A stretch of DNA of 64,000 bases from Isosphaera sp. (lineage in GTDB: Bacteria > Planctomycetota > Planctomycetia > Gemmatales > Gemmataceae), in the NCBI GenBank assembly GCA_013822345.1, contig PNKH01000003.1, positions 1 through 64,000 of the forward strand. The letters are read 5' to 3'. The notes beneath the pieces were generated by a model. The model was not told where the DNA came from. It did no database searches and was given only the letters and a program-made list of their open reading frames with translations. Below, piece by piece: positions 53,652-62,781 of this stretch (its first letter is position 1; every line of letters begins with the position of its first letter). Made by a program: the position numbers and the translations under genes.

Positions 53652-53689
53652 ATGATACCCGTCGCGACGATAGTTGTCCAGACGGGTAT
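53652..53689 (-). promoter_or_regulatory. Promoter and MarR-type operator
   Basis: On the minus strand TGGACA (53680-53675) and TATCAT (53657-53652) are separated by exactly 17 bases, each matching five of six consensus bases. The 9-base ATACCCGTC at 53655-53663 and GACGGGTAT at 53681-53689 form a perfect inverted repeat, one half over the -10 box and one just upstream of the -35 box. The expected start of transcription is within about three bases of the marR ATG. Confidence 0.65.
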
Positions 53690-53724
53690 TTCCCGGCGGG
53701 CGGGTCCGCCCCGGCCGCCCGGCG

Positions 53725-56262
53725 TCAGGCGTCCCTCCCGCGGATCTGGGCCTTCAGGACGTGCCGCAGCCGGCCCTCGACCTTCTCGTGCGCCTTCGCG
53801 ATCTCCTTCTCCCCGAGCGTCCGGTCCGGGGCCTGGTAGGTCAGCGCGAACGCCAGGCTCTTCGTCCCGGCCGGGATGCCGTCCCCGGTGTACACGTCGA
53901 ACAGGTCCGCCCCGACCAGCAACTCCCCGCCGGCAGCCCGGATCTCGGCCAGCACCGCCTCCGCCGGCGTCTCGCCCGGAACGACCACCGCCACGTCGCG
54001 CTTCGCCGGCGGCATGATCGAGAACGGCCGGTACGCGGTGCGCTCCGGGACCGCCGCCAGCAGCGCTTCGAGATCGAGTTCCGCGACCTGCACCGCCCGG
54101 TCCGCGAGGCCGAACGCCGCCGCCACCTTCGGGTGCAGCTCGCCGAACGCCCCGCACGGCTTCCCGCCCGCGGTCAACTCCGCGGCCCGCATCGGGTGGA
54201 GCCACGGCACCCCCTTCGCCGCCGCGAACGCCACCCCCGGCAGGTGCAGGTCGGATGTCAGCGCCTCGACGACGCCCTTCAGGTCGAAGAAGTCGGACTG
54301 CGGCGGCTTCACCCCTTGCACGTCGTCCCACGCCCCGGCGGTCCGCCGCCCGCACAGCACCACGGCCAGCCGCCGCGGCTCGTCCGGCAGCTTCTCCCCC
54401 TGCCGCGGCAGGTACACGAACCCGACTTCGTACAGCGCGACGCCGTCGGCCGCTTCGAGGTTCCGGGCGGCGACGGCGAGCAGCCCCGGGACCAGCGACC
54501 GCCGCATCACCGACCGCTCGGGCGAGATCGGGTTGACGAGCGCGACGTGCTCCGCCGCCACGCCGAACTTCGCCTCGGCCTCCGGCGCGGTCAGCGAGTA
54601 CGTGACGCACTCCTGCAACCCCTGGTCGGCGAGCTGGTCACGGACCTGGTCCTCGAGTTCCAGCGAACGATTCCCGACCGGCTCGGGCAGTTCCAGCGGC
54701 AGCAGCCGGCCCGGCAGCTTGTCGTACCCGGAGACGCGGGCCAGCTCCTCGATCAGGTCGGCGGCCCCGGCCTGGACGTCGAGCCGGGTCCGCGGCACCG
54801 TCACCTCCCACCCGGACACCGACGACTTCACCCCGAACTCCAGCGCCGCCAGCACCCGCTCGACCTCCGCCGGCGGGACATCGAACCCGAGCACCCGGGC
54901 GATCTCGCTCCGCCGCAACTCGACCACCTGCGGCGGCTGCGGGGCGGGGTAGGCGTCGATCACGCCGGCCAGCACCTCGCCGCCGGCGTGCCGCCGCAGC
55001 AGGTCCGCCGCCCGGGCCGCCGCGGTCTTCGCCAGGTCCGCCGGCACGCCCTTCGTGAACCGGGCGCTCGCCTCGCTGAACAGGTTGAACTGCCGGGCCG
55101 TCTTCCGCACGCTCACCGGGTCGAACGCGGCCGACTCCAGCAGGATCGACCTCGTCGCCCCGGTCACCTCCGTCTCCGCCCCGCCCATGACGCCGGCCAG
55201 CGCGATGGCCCCGAGGCCGTCGGCGATGACCAGGTTGTCCGGGCCGAGCGTCCGCTCCTGCCCGTCGAGCGTCCTCAGCTTCTCCCCGGTCGTCGCCGGG
55301 CGGACGGTGATGGTCGGCACCTTCGCCCCGCCGCCCTTCCCGGCCGACCGGTTCGCCCGGTCGACCAGCACGTGGTAGTCGAACGCGTGGAGCGGCTGGC
55401 CGAGCTCGAGCATCACGTAGTTGGTCACGTCCACGACGTTGTTGATCGGCCGCATCCCGGCGGCCTGAAGGCGGGACCGCATCCACCGCGGGGCCGGGCC
55501 GACCGCGGCGCCGAAGATCAGGGTGGCGGTGTACCGCGGGCAGAGCTTCGGGTCGGCGATCTCGACCGCCACCTTCCCGTCGATCCGCTCGGTCCCCGTC
55601 TCGCCCTTCGGCTCGGGCGGGCAGACGGCGGCGCCGGTGAGGGCCGCGACCTCCCGGGCGACGCCGACCAGCGACAGGCACCGGGCCATGTTCGGCAGGA
55701 CGTCGAGTTCGACCACCACGTCGCCGAGCAGGTCCGCGGCCGGGGTGCCGGGGGCCGGGTCAGCGTCGTCCAGGATGATGATCCCCTCGTGCTCGTCGGA
55801 GATGCCGAGTTCGTAGTCCGACATGCACATCGCGTCGTTGTCGATGCCGCGGAGCTTCTTCGGCTCCAGGGTCGCGACCGTCTTCTTCCCGTCCTTGTCG
55901 GCGAGGAAGTACCGCGACCCCTTCAGCCCGAGGATCACCTTCATGCCGGACTGCCCGGGGGCGATGTTCGGGGCCCCGGTGACGACCGTCTTCGGCCCGG
56001 CGGCCCCGTAGTCGAGCGTCACCAGCTTGAGCTTGTCGGCCTCCGGGTGCTTCGTGATCTCGAGCACCTTGCCGACCACGATCTTGTCCGGCTCCCAGGC
56101 GGGGCCGGCGTCCTCCGGCTTGACGCGCAGCCCGGCCGGCACCGGCAGCCCGAAGACCCGGACCCCGGAGGACTCGAGGCCGGCGAGGGTGAGGCGCTCG
56201 ACGAGGGCGGCCGGGTCGGGGAGGGGGACGTAGTCGCGGAGCCAGGAGAGCGGGACGCGCAT
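53725..56262 (-). CDS. pheT: Phenylalanine--tRNA ligase beta subunit
   Basis: The beta chain of the alpha2-beta2 PheRS. It has 845 residues with the usual order: N-terminal domain MRVPLSWLRDYVPLP, the OB-fold tRNA-binding domain (KHPEADKLKLVTLDYG, TGAPNI), the B3/B4 editing domain, B5 (RRSEIARVLGFDVPP), the catalytic-like core, and the C-terminal ferredoxin-like anticodon domain (FSIMPPAKRDVAVVV to GRLRHVLKAQIRGRDA). pheS is not adjacent in the window. Confidence 0.95.
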   Translation of the reverse strand: MRVPLSWLRDYVPLPDPAALVERLTLAGLESSGVRVFGLPVPAGLRVKPEDAGPAWEPDKIVVGKVLEITKHPEADKLKLVTLDYGAAGPKTVVTGAPNIAPGQSGMKVILGLKGSRYFLADKDGKKTVATLEPKKLRGIDNDAMCMSDYELGISDEHEGIIILDDADPAPGTPAADLLGDVVVELDVLPNMARCLSLVGVAREVAALTGAAVCPPEPKGETGTERIDGKVAVEIADPKLCPRYTATLIFGAAVGPAPRWMRSRLQAAGMRPINNVVDVTNYVMLELGQPLHAFDYHVLVDRANRSAGKGGGAKVPTITVRPATTGEKLRTLDGQERTLGPDNLVIADGLGAIALAGVMGGAETEVTGATRSILLESAAFDPVSVRKTARQFNLFSEASARFTKGVPADLAKTAAARAADLLRRHAGGEVLAGVIDAYPAPQPPQVVELRRSEIARVLGFDVPPAEVERVLAALEFGVKSSVSGWEVTVPRTRLDVQAGAADLIEELARVSGYDKLPGRLLPLELPEPVGNRSLELEDQVRDQLADQGLQECVTYSLTAPEAEAKFGVAAEHVALVNPISPERSVMRRSLVPGLLAVAARNLEAADGVALYEVGFVYLPRQGEKLPDEPRRLAVVLCGRRTAGAWDDVQGVKPPQSDFFDLKGVVEALTSDLHLPGVAFAAAKGVPWLHPMRAAELTAGGKPCGAFGELHPKVAAAFGLADRAVQVAELDLEALLAAVPERTAYRPFSIMPPAKRDVAVVVPGETPAEAVLAEIRAAGGELLVGADLFDVYTGDGIPAGTKSLAFALTYQAPDRTLGEKEIAKAHEKVEGRLRHVLKAQIRGRDA

Positions 56263-56442
56263 GGCGGGACCTGGTGGGGGGGTCGGCCGGGTCGGGACAT
56301 GGTAGGGGAGGCGCGGGCGGGCGGCACGGGTTCGCGGGGCGGGGCGAACCGGGCGGCGGCCGGCCGTGTCCGGAGGGCGGAGATTCCGGGCGAAGCGCCC
56401 TTGAACGCGACCGGGCGACCCCCCAGAATAGTTGAGTGGTTC

Positions 56443-56515
<73 letters not shown>

Positions 56516-56695
56516 CTCGGTCAACTCCCAACCCCGCGGCGGCCCGCGGGGTTGCTCCGTTCCTCCTACCGATTCCCGCCCGCCCGATCTTTTCGCGCAC
56601 TCGCTTGACACCCGCCGGGGGTGACCTACGGTTGTGCACCCGGCACCCGCCCGTCGGGTCGCCCCGGGCCGCCTTCCCCTTCGAGGTGCGCCGCC
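56516..56695. other. tRNA 3' flank and leader of the next gene
   Basis: About 180 bases with a short hairpin (accccgcggcggcccgcggggt, 56530-56551) shortly after the tRNA that could end its transcription. A TTGACA-like box (cgcttgacacccg, near 56604-56609) with TACGGT about 17 bases later (near 56627) could serve as promoter for the small gene at 56696. Confidence 0.4.
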
Positions 56696-56968
56696 ATGTG
56701 GTTCCCGTTCCGGTCCGCCCGCCCGACCCCCGCCCCGCCCCGCCGGGTCACCCTGTCCGTCGAGCCGCTCGAGGGCCGGGCCGTCATGAGCGGGTCGGAC
56801 TGCGAGGCGTCCGAGCCGGAAGACCCGGCCCCGCCCCCGGCCGCCGAGGAGGTGGTCGTGGCCCCCGACCCGTCCCCCGGCGACTCCGACAACCCCCCGC
56901 CCGCGGAGGAGCCGCTCGAGGCCCCCCCCCTCCCCGACCCCGACCCCGACGCGTTCGAGATCGGATGA
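56696..56968 (+). CDS. Very short EPLEGR-motif protein
   Basis: ATG 56696 has gaggtg upstream. The 90-residue product begins MWFPFRSARPTPAPPRRVTL, then SVEPLEGRAVMS (21-32). This matches the LEPLEDR-like N-terminus found on very large surface proteins of planctomycetes, thought to be an export or processing signal. Here it is followed only by a Pro/Glu/Asp-rich tail of about 55 residues. It may be a decayed remnant of a large gene or a true small acidic protein. Confidence 0.6.
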   Translation: MWFPFRSARPTPAPPRRVTLSVEPLEGRAVMSGSDCEASEPEDPAPPPAAEEVVVAPDPSPGDSDNPPPAEEPLEAPPLPDPDPDAFEIG

Positions 56969-57002
56969 CACCCTCCGGTCGGCGGCCGGCCGCGGCGTAC
57001 CC

Positions 57003-58172
57003 CTACTCCGGGTACAGTAGGAACGGCCGTCGGCGCTCGCGGAACGCGGCCTCTTCCGCCTCCCACCCGGCCGCCACCTCCGCCCACGGCCGGCCGGCGT
57101 CGAGCGCCACCCGCTCCCGGTCGCTCCCGAACAGCAGGTCGACGGCCGGCCGGTCGGCCACGAACTCGTACTCCTCCGTCCGCCAGGCGAACCCCGGCCC
57201 GCGCAGCGCCGCCAGCGCCGCCAGCCCGGTCCGCACCGGCCGGAACGCCCGCCGGTCGGTGACGTGCAGCTGCACCCCGCCGCAGTCGACCCCGGCGAAC
57301 TTCTGGAACGTCGGCCGGAACCACGCCGGGCGGAACCGCACCCCCGGCAGCCCGTCCGCCTCCAGCCGGGCGGCGGCCGCCCGCGGGTCGACCCACGGCG
57401 CCCCGCACAGCTCGAACGGCCGCGTCGTCCCGCGCCCCTCCGACAGGTTCGTCCCCTCCAGCAGGCACTGGCCCGGGTACACGAACGCGGTGTCCACCGT
57501 CGGCATGTTCGGCGACGGCAGGACCCACGGCAGCCCGGTCTCGTCGAACGCCTGGCCGCGCCGCCACCCGTCGCACGGCACCACGTCGAGGTCGACCGCC
57601 AGCCCCCGCTCGGCCCGGTACAGCCGGGCCAGCTCGCCGACCGTCAGCCCGTGCCGCGTCGGGACCGGGTGCGGGCCGACGAAGCTCTCGAACCCGGGCC
57701 GCACCGTCGGCCCCTCGACCGCCGCCCCGCCGAGCGGGTTCGGCCGGTCGAGCACCACGACGCCGACCCCGTGCGCCGCGGCCGCCTCCAGGCCGTACAG
57801 CATCGTCGCCTGGAACGTGTAGTACCGGCTCCCCACGTCCTGCAGGTCGACCACCAGCACGTCGAGGCCGCGGAGGTGCTCCGCCGTCGGCCGGAGGCTG
57901 TCGACGGAGGCGCCGTACAGGCTGTGGACCCGGAGGCCGGGCGCGTCCGCGTCGCCGACCCCGACCAGGTCCTGGGCGGTGCCGCGGAACCCGTGCTCCG
58001 GGCCGAACAGGGCGGCGAGCTCGACCCCCGGGGCGGCCGCGAGCAGGTCGGCCGCGTGACGGAGGCGGGAGTCGACCGACGCCGGGTGGCAGACCAGCCC
58101 GACCCGGCGGCCGCGGAGCGGCCCCCAGTCGCGGTCGCGGAGGACGTCGAGCCCGGTGCGCACGGGGGTCAC
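57003..58172 (-). CDS. DUF1343 protein (NamZ-type exo-N-acetylmuramidase)
   Basis: A 389-residue DUF1343 protein. The family includes NamZ, which removes N-acetylmuramic acid from the ends of peptidoglycan fragments. Typical segments are [64 protein letters not shown] and [19 protein letters not shown]. The start is placed at GTG 58172, which overlaps the DUF1501 stop (GTGA); a second GTG at 58163 is possible. No signal peptide is visible. It is the last gene of an operon. Confidence 0.85.
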   Translation of the reverse strand: MTPVRTGLDVLRDRDWGPLRGRRVGLVCHPASVDSRLRHAADLLAAAPGVELAALFGPEHGFRGTAQDLVGVGDADAPGLRVHSLYGASVDSLRPTAEHLRGLDVLVVDLQDVGSRYYTFQATMLYGLEAAAAHGVGVVVLDRPNPLGGAAVEGPTVRPGFESFVGPHPVPTRHGLTVGELARLYRAERGLAVDLDVVPCDGWRRGQAFDETGLPWVLPSPNMPTVDTAFVYPGQCLLEGTNLSEGRGTTRPFELCGAPWVDPRAAAARLEADGLPGVRFRPAWFRPTFQKFAGVDCGGVQLHVTDRRAFRPVRTGLAALAALRGPGFAWRTEEYEFVADRPAVDLLFGSDRERVALDAGRPWAEVAAGWEAEEAAFRERRRPFLLYPE

Positions 58173-59581
58173 CGCAGGAGTGGCTTCTGGACGGCGCCGT
58201 GGACGTCGGTCAGGCGGAACTCGCGGCCCTGGTACTTGAACGTCAGCCGCTCGTGGTCCAACCCGAGCAGGTGGAGCACGGTCGCGTTCAGGTCGTGGAC
58301 GTGGACCGGGCTCTCGGCCGGGGAGAACCCGAACGGGTCGGTCGCCCCGAGCACCGTCCCGCCCTTCACCCCGCCGCCGGCGAGCCAGCAGGTGAACGCG
58401 TCCTTGTGGTGGTCGCGGCCCGGGTTGGTCGGCTTCCCGTCCCCGTCGGCCCCCTGCCGCAGCGGCGTCCGCCCGAACTCCGACCCCCACACCACCAGGG
58501 TGTCGTCGAGCATCCCGAGCCGCTTCAGGTCCTTCACCAGTGCGGCGGCCCCGCGGTCCACGTCCTTGCACTTCGCCGGCAGCCGGGTCGCGACGTTGTT
58601 GTGGTGGTCCCAGTCCGCGTCGTACAGCTCGACCACCCGGGCCCCGCGCTCGACCAGGCGGCGGGCGAGTAGGCAGTTGTTCGCGAACGACCCCTTCCCC
58701 GGCGTCGCCCCGTACGCCTCCAGCACCTCCCTCGGCTCCTTCGACAGGTCCATCAGGTCCGGCACGCTCGCCTGCATCTTGAACGCCAGCTCGTACTGGG
58801 CGACCCGGGTGGCGATCTCCGGGTCGCCGGCGGCGTCGAGCTGCTCCTCGTTCAGCTTCCGGGTCGCGTCGAGGATGCGGCGGCGGTCCTCGGCCGACTG
58901 GCCGGGCGGGTTGCCGAGGTGGAGGACCGGGTCGCCGGCGGTACGGAACTGCACCCCCTGGTAGGCGCCCGGGAGGAACCCGCTCCCCCACAGGGCGGTC
59001 CCCGCCCCGCCGAGCGGGCCGGACAAGAGCACCACGTACGCCGGCAGGTCCCGGGCCTCCGACCCGAGGCCGTACGCCACCCACGACCCGAACCCGGGCC
59101 GCCCGCCGCGGCCGAACCCGGTGTGCAGGAACAGCTGCGCCGGGGCGTGGTTGATCTCCTCCGTGTGGACCGTCCGCACCACCGCCAACTCGTCGGCGAC
59201 GGTCGCCAGGTGCGGCAGCAGCTCGGACAGTTCGAGGCCGCTCTTGCCGTGCTTCGCGAACGTGAACGGCGACCCGGCGAGCGTCATCTTCCCGCCGATG
59301 AAGGCGAACCGCCGGCCCTTCAGCAGCTCCTCCGGGCACGCCTGGCCGTCGCGCTTCTGAAGTTCGGGCTTGTGGTCGAACAGGTCGAGGTGCGACGGGG
59401 CCCCGATCATGTGCAGGTAGATCACCCGCTTCGCCGTCGGGGCGTGGTGCGGCTTCTTCGGGGCGAGCGGGTCGGCCCGGTCGGCCGCCGGGGCGTCGTC
59501 CGCGAGGAGCATCGCGAGCGCGGCCGACCCGAACCCGAGGCCGGAGCGGCGCAGGAACTGGCGGCGGGTCGCCGGGGTCAT
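58169..59581 (-). CDS. DUF1501 protein, Tat-exported
   Basis: A 470-residue protein with a twin-arginine signal ([20 protein letters not shown]). The fold is alkaline phosphatase/sulfatase-like: [26 protein letters not shown]-like [47 protein letters not shown] and [21 protein letters not shown] carry the metal-binding Asp and His positions. In planctomycetes these genes almost always sit after a DUF1549/DUF1553 gene, as here, with 3 bases between. The reaction is unknown. Confidence 0.9.
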   Translation of the reverse strand: MTPATRRQFLRRSGLGFGSAALAMLLADDAPAADRADPLAPKKPHHAPTAKRVIYLHMIGAPSHLDLFDHKPELQKRDGQACPEELLKGRRFAFIGGKMTLAGSPFTFAKHGKSGLELSELLPHLATVADELAVVRTVHTEEINHAPAQLFLHTGFGRGGRPGFGSWVAYGLGSEARDLPAYVVLLSGPLGGAGTALWGSGFLPGAYQGVQFRTAGDPVLHLGNPPGQSAEDRRRILDATRKLNEEQLDAAGDPEIATRVAQYELAFKMQASVPDLMDLSKEPREVLEAYGATPGKGSFANNCLLARRLVERGARVVELYDADWDHHNNVATRLPAKCKDVDRGAAALVKDLKRLGMLDDTLVVWGSEFGRTPLRQGADGDGKPTNPGRDHHKDAFTCWLAGGGVKGGTVLGATDPFGFSPAESPVHVHDLNATVLHLLGLDHERLTFKYQGREFRLTDVHGAVQKPLLR

Positions 59582-59584
59582 CGG

Positions 59585-62500
59585 TCAGCCCTTGGTGATG
59601 GTCTCGTCCAGGTTCAGCAGGGCGGCGCAGACCGCGTACCACGCGGCGAACTCGGCCGGCGGCACCCCCGGCGGGGCGGCGAAGTCCTGCACCAGCCGCT
59701 TCGCCGCGGCCGGGTCGCGGGCCATCGCCTCCCGCTCGGCGCCGAACAACTCCTTCAGCACCGCGGCCTCGCGGGCGGTCGGCGTCCGCGCGAGCGCCAG
59801 CCGGAAGGCGTGCGCGATCTTGTCCTCAGCGCTCGCGTCCGGCTTCTCGGTGACGACCCGCTTCGCGAACGCCAGCGCGGCCTCGACGTACACCGGGTCG
59901 TTCAGCAGGGTGAGCGCCTGGAGCGGGGTGTTGGTCCGCGGCCGGGCGACCCGGCAGGCGAACCGGCCGGGGGCGTCGAACGCCACGAACCCCGGGTACG
60001 GGGCGGCCCGCTTCCACACCACGTACAGCCCGCGGCGGTACCGGTCCTCGCCGGTGCTCGCCACGTAGTCGTACCGCTCCCCGCCGACCTTCACCCACAG
60101 CCCGTCCGGCTGCGGCGGGCGGACCGGCGGGCCGCCGAGCTTCGGGCTCAGCAGCCCGGCGATCGACAGGGCGTTGTCGCGGATCGCCTCGGCGTCGAGC
60201 CGGAACCGGGCGCCCCGCGCCAGCAACCGGTTGTCCGGGTCCTTCGCCCGCAGCTCGGGCGTCAGCCGCGACGCCTGCCGGTACGTCGCCGACAGCACGA
60301 CCGTCCGGATCAGGTGCTTCACCGACCACGGCTCCGCCCCGGCCGGCTCCACGAACTCGACCGCCAGCCAGTCGAGCAGCTCCGGGTGCGACGGCGGCTC
60401 GCCCTTCACCCCGAAGTCCTCCGGCGTCGTCACCAGGCCGCGGCCGAACAGCTCGGCCCACAGCCGGTTCACGGTGACCCGGGCGGTGAGCGGGTTGTCG
60501 CGGCTCACCAGCCACCGCGCCAGCCCGAGCCGGTTCCGCTCGGCCTTCGGGCCGAGCGGCGGCAGGACGGCGGGGGTGCCCGGCTCGACCCGCTCGCCCG
60601 GCGTCCGGAAGTCGCCCCGCTGGAACAGCGTCGTCGGCCGCGGGGTCGGCAGTTCCTTCATGACGAGCGTCTTCGCGGCCGGCAGCTTCGCCAGCTCGGC
60701 GTCGAGCCGCCGCTGCTCCGCCAGCAGCCGGCCGTACTCCGCGTCCTGCCCCAGCCGGTGGTCGAGGACCGCCTTCTGCTGCGCCGCCGTCCGCTTGTCG
60801 GCGGGGACCGCGAGGGCGTCGGCGACGGCGGCCGGGACCGCGGCCCCCGCCCCGCCGGTGACGGCCGACAGCCGGAGCCGGCCGATCGTCCGGCCACCGC
60901 CGAAGTCCTGCACCAGGGTGAACGTGAACACGGTGCCGCCGTCGAACCCGACCGGGGCGGCGGTCCCGAACACCGCCCAGTGCGGCTTGCCGAACTGCGG
61001 GTTGATCGCCCACGCCGTCTTCGGGTCGGCGTCGATCGCCCCGTCCGGCGGGAACTTCGCCTGGGCGAAATCGGCCTTCGCCCCGGTGAGCTTCACCGGC
61101 TCGGGCTTGCCGCCGGGCCCGGCGGCGGTGACGGTGAAGGTGTTCAGGACGAAGTTCGGCCGGGCGGCGTCGCCGCGGCCCGGACCCTTGCCCGGCAGCG
61201 ACGGGTCGGTCAGCGCCTCCAGCTTGAACCCGGTGACCGCGGTGGCAGCCGTCCTCGTCGTGACCGTGTACGTGTCCTTGTCCGGCGGGTCGCCGCTGAG
61301 GAGCACCGACCCGTCCTTCAGGACCTCGTGCGTCGCCCCGCCGGCCGAGTCGAACCGGGTCACCTCCAGGACGTGCTCCCGGGGCGCCTCGGCCGCGGCC
61401 TTGCGGGCGGTCGCCTCCCACGCCGCGTCCGGCCGCCGCAGCTCGTCGGCGCGGGCGGCGAGCTTCTTCGTCAGATCCGCGATGTCGGCCCGGAGCTTCG
61501 CGCGGGTGCCGTCCGCCGCCGGGTCGGCCAGCGCCATCGTCGGGCCGAGGAACCGGATCGACCCGGGCACGTTCGGGTTCGCCCGGTCCGCCTCCAGCTC
61601 CGTGCTGTTGAAGAACGCGAACAGCCGGTAGTAGTCCTTCTGGCTGAGCGGGTCGTACTTGTGGTCGTGGCACTGGGCGCACTCCAGGGTGCTGCCGAGC
61701 CACACCGTGCCGAGGGTGTTCACCCGGTCGAACACCTGGTTGACCCGGGTGTCCTCCGGGTCGGACCCGGCCTCCACGTTGGTCGGGGCGCCGCGGTTGA
61801 ACCCGGTCGCCACCCGCTGGCCCTCGGTCGCGTTCGGGAGGAGGTCGCCGGCCAACTGCTCGACCGTGAACCGGTCGAACGGCAGGTCCGCGTTCAGGGC
61901 GTTCACCACCCAGTCGCGGTACGGCCACAGGTCGCGGAGGTCGTCCCGCTGGAACCCGTGCGAGTCGGCGTACCGGGCGGCGTCCAGCCACGGCCGCGCC
62001 CACCTCACCCCGAACTGCGGCGACGCGAGGAGCCGATCGACGACCCGCTCGTAGGCGCCCGGGGCGGTGTCCTTCACGAAGGCGTCGACCTCGGCCGGGG
62101 TCGGCGGGAGGCCGGTGAGGTCGAGCGACAGCCGGCGGACGAGCGTCTCGCGCGGGGCCTCCGGCGACGGGGTCAGCCCCGCCCGCTCCAGCCGGGCGAG
62201 GACGAACGCGTCGACCGGGGTCGCGGCCGGGTGCCTGGTCTTCGGGGGCTCCGGGCGGCGCGGCGGGACGTACGCCCAGTGCTTGCCGTCGGTCGCGGGC
62301 CAGTCCGCGCCGCCGGCGACCCAGTCGCGGAGGAGCCGGACCTGGCCCGCGGTCAGTCGGTCGCCGCGCGGCGGCATCGCGCCTTCGGTCCCCGCCGGCA
62401 GCGCGACGCGGCGGAGGAGTTCGCCCGGGTCCGCCTTGCCGGGCGCGACCGCCGGGCCGGCGTCCCCGCCGGCCAGCGCCGCGGCGCGCGAGTCGAGCCG

Positions 62501-62659
62501 GAGCGACCCGCGCTGCTTCTCCGGGCCGTGGCACTCGACGCACGCCCGCCGCAGCAGGGCGACCGCGTCCCGGGCCGTGGCGGCCTTGTCCGAGGGGTCG
62601 GCGGCGGGTGACGGCGCGGCGGCCGCGAGGAGGAGGGCGGCCGCGAGAGCCGGACGCAT
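59585..62659 (-). CDS. PSCyt1-DUF1549-DUF1553 cytochrome-like protein
   Basis: A 1024-residue exported protein (signal MRPALAAALLLAAAAPSPAA). Near the start a heme-binding CVECHG (C40, C43, H44) lies in the planctomycete cytochrome C domain. DUF1549 follows (ETLVRRLSLDLTGLPPTP, RWARPWLDAARYADSHGFQRDDLRD). A middle beta-domain precedes DUF1553 (LARWLVSRDNPLTARVTVNRLW, LDWLAVEFVE, RQASRLTPEL, RTNTPLQALTLLNDPVYVEAA). These proteins are linked to polysaccharide degradation, but no activity is proven. It starts the operon with DUF1501 and NamZ. Confidence 0.92.
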   Translation of the reverse strand: MRPALAAALLLAAAAPSPAADPSDKAATARDAVALLRRACVECHGPEKQRGSLRLDSRAAALAGGDAGPAVAPGKADPGELLRRVALPAGTEGAMPPRGDRLTAGQVRLLRDWVAGGADWPATDGKHWAYVPPRRPEPPKTRHPAATPVDAFVLARLERAGLTPSPEAPRETLVRRLSLDLTGLPPTPAEVDAFVKDTAPGAYERVVDRLLASPQFGVRWARPWLDAARYADSHGFQRDDLRDLWPYRDWVVNALNADLPFDRFTVEQLAGDLLPNATEGQRVATGFNRGAPTNVEAGSDPEDTRVNQVFDRVNTLGTVWLGSTLECAQCHDHKYDPLSQKDYYRLFAFFNSTELEADRANPNVPGSIRFLGPTMALADPAADGTRAKLRADIADLTKKLAARADELRRPDAAWEATARKAAAEAPREHVLEVTRFDSAGGATHEVLKDGSVLLSGDPPDKDTYTVTTRTAATAVTGFKLEALTDPSLPGKGPGRGDAARPNFVLNTFTVTAAGPGGKPEPVKLTGAKADFAQAKFPPDGAIDADPKTAWAINPQFGKPHWAVFGTAAPVGFDGGTVFTFTLVQDFGGGRTIGRLRLSAVTGGAGAAVPAAVADALAVPADKRTAAQQKAVLDHRLGQDAEYGRLLAEQRRLDAELAKLPAAKTLVMKELPTPRPTTLFQRGDFRTPGERVEPGTPAVLPPLGPKAERNRLGLARWLVSRDNPLTARVTVNRLWAELFGRGLVTTPEDFGVKGEPPSHPELLDWLAVEFVEPAGAEPWSVKHLIRTVVLSATYRQASRLTPELRAKDPDNRLLARGARFRLDAEAIRDNALSIAGLLSPKLGGPPVRPPQPDGLWVKVGGERYDYVASTGEDRYRRGLYVVWKRAAPYPGFVAFDAPGRFACRVARPRTNTPLQALTLLNDPVYVEAALAFAKRVVTEKPDASAEDKIAHAFRLALARTPTAREAAVLKELFGAEREAMARDPAAAKRLVQDFAAPPGVPPAEFAAWYAVCAALLNLDETITKG

Positions 62660-62781
62660 GAGGGGGGGTCCTGGTCAGGCAGGGCGGGTTGGGAGGTTAT
62701 TCTCGGCGAACCCCACACAGGTGTCAAACACCGGCGGGCACCCGGAGTATCTCCGCCGGCGGGTCGAGCGCCGGCGGGCCG

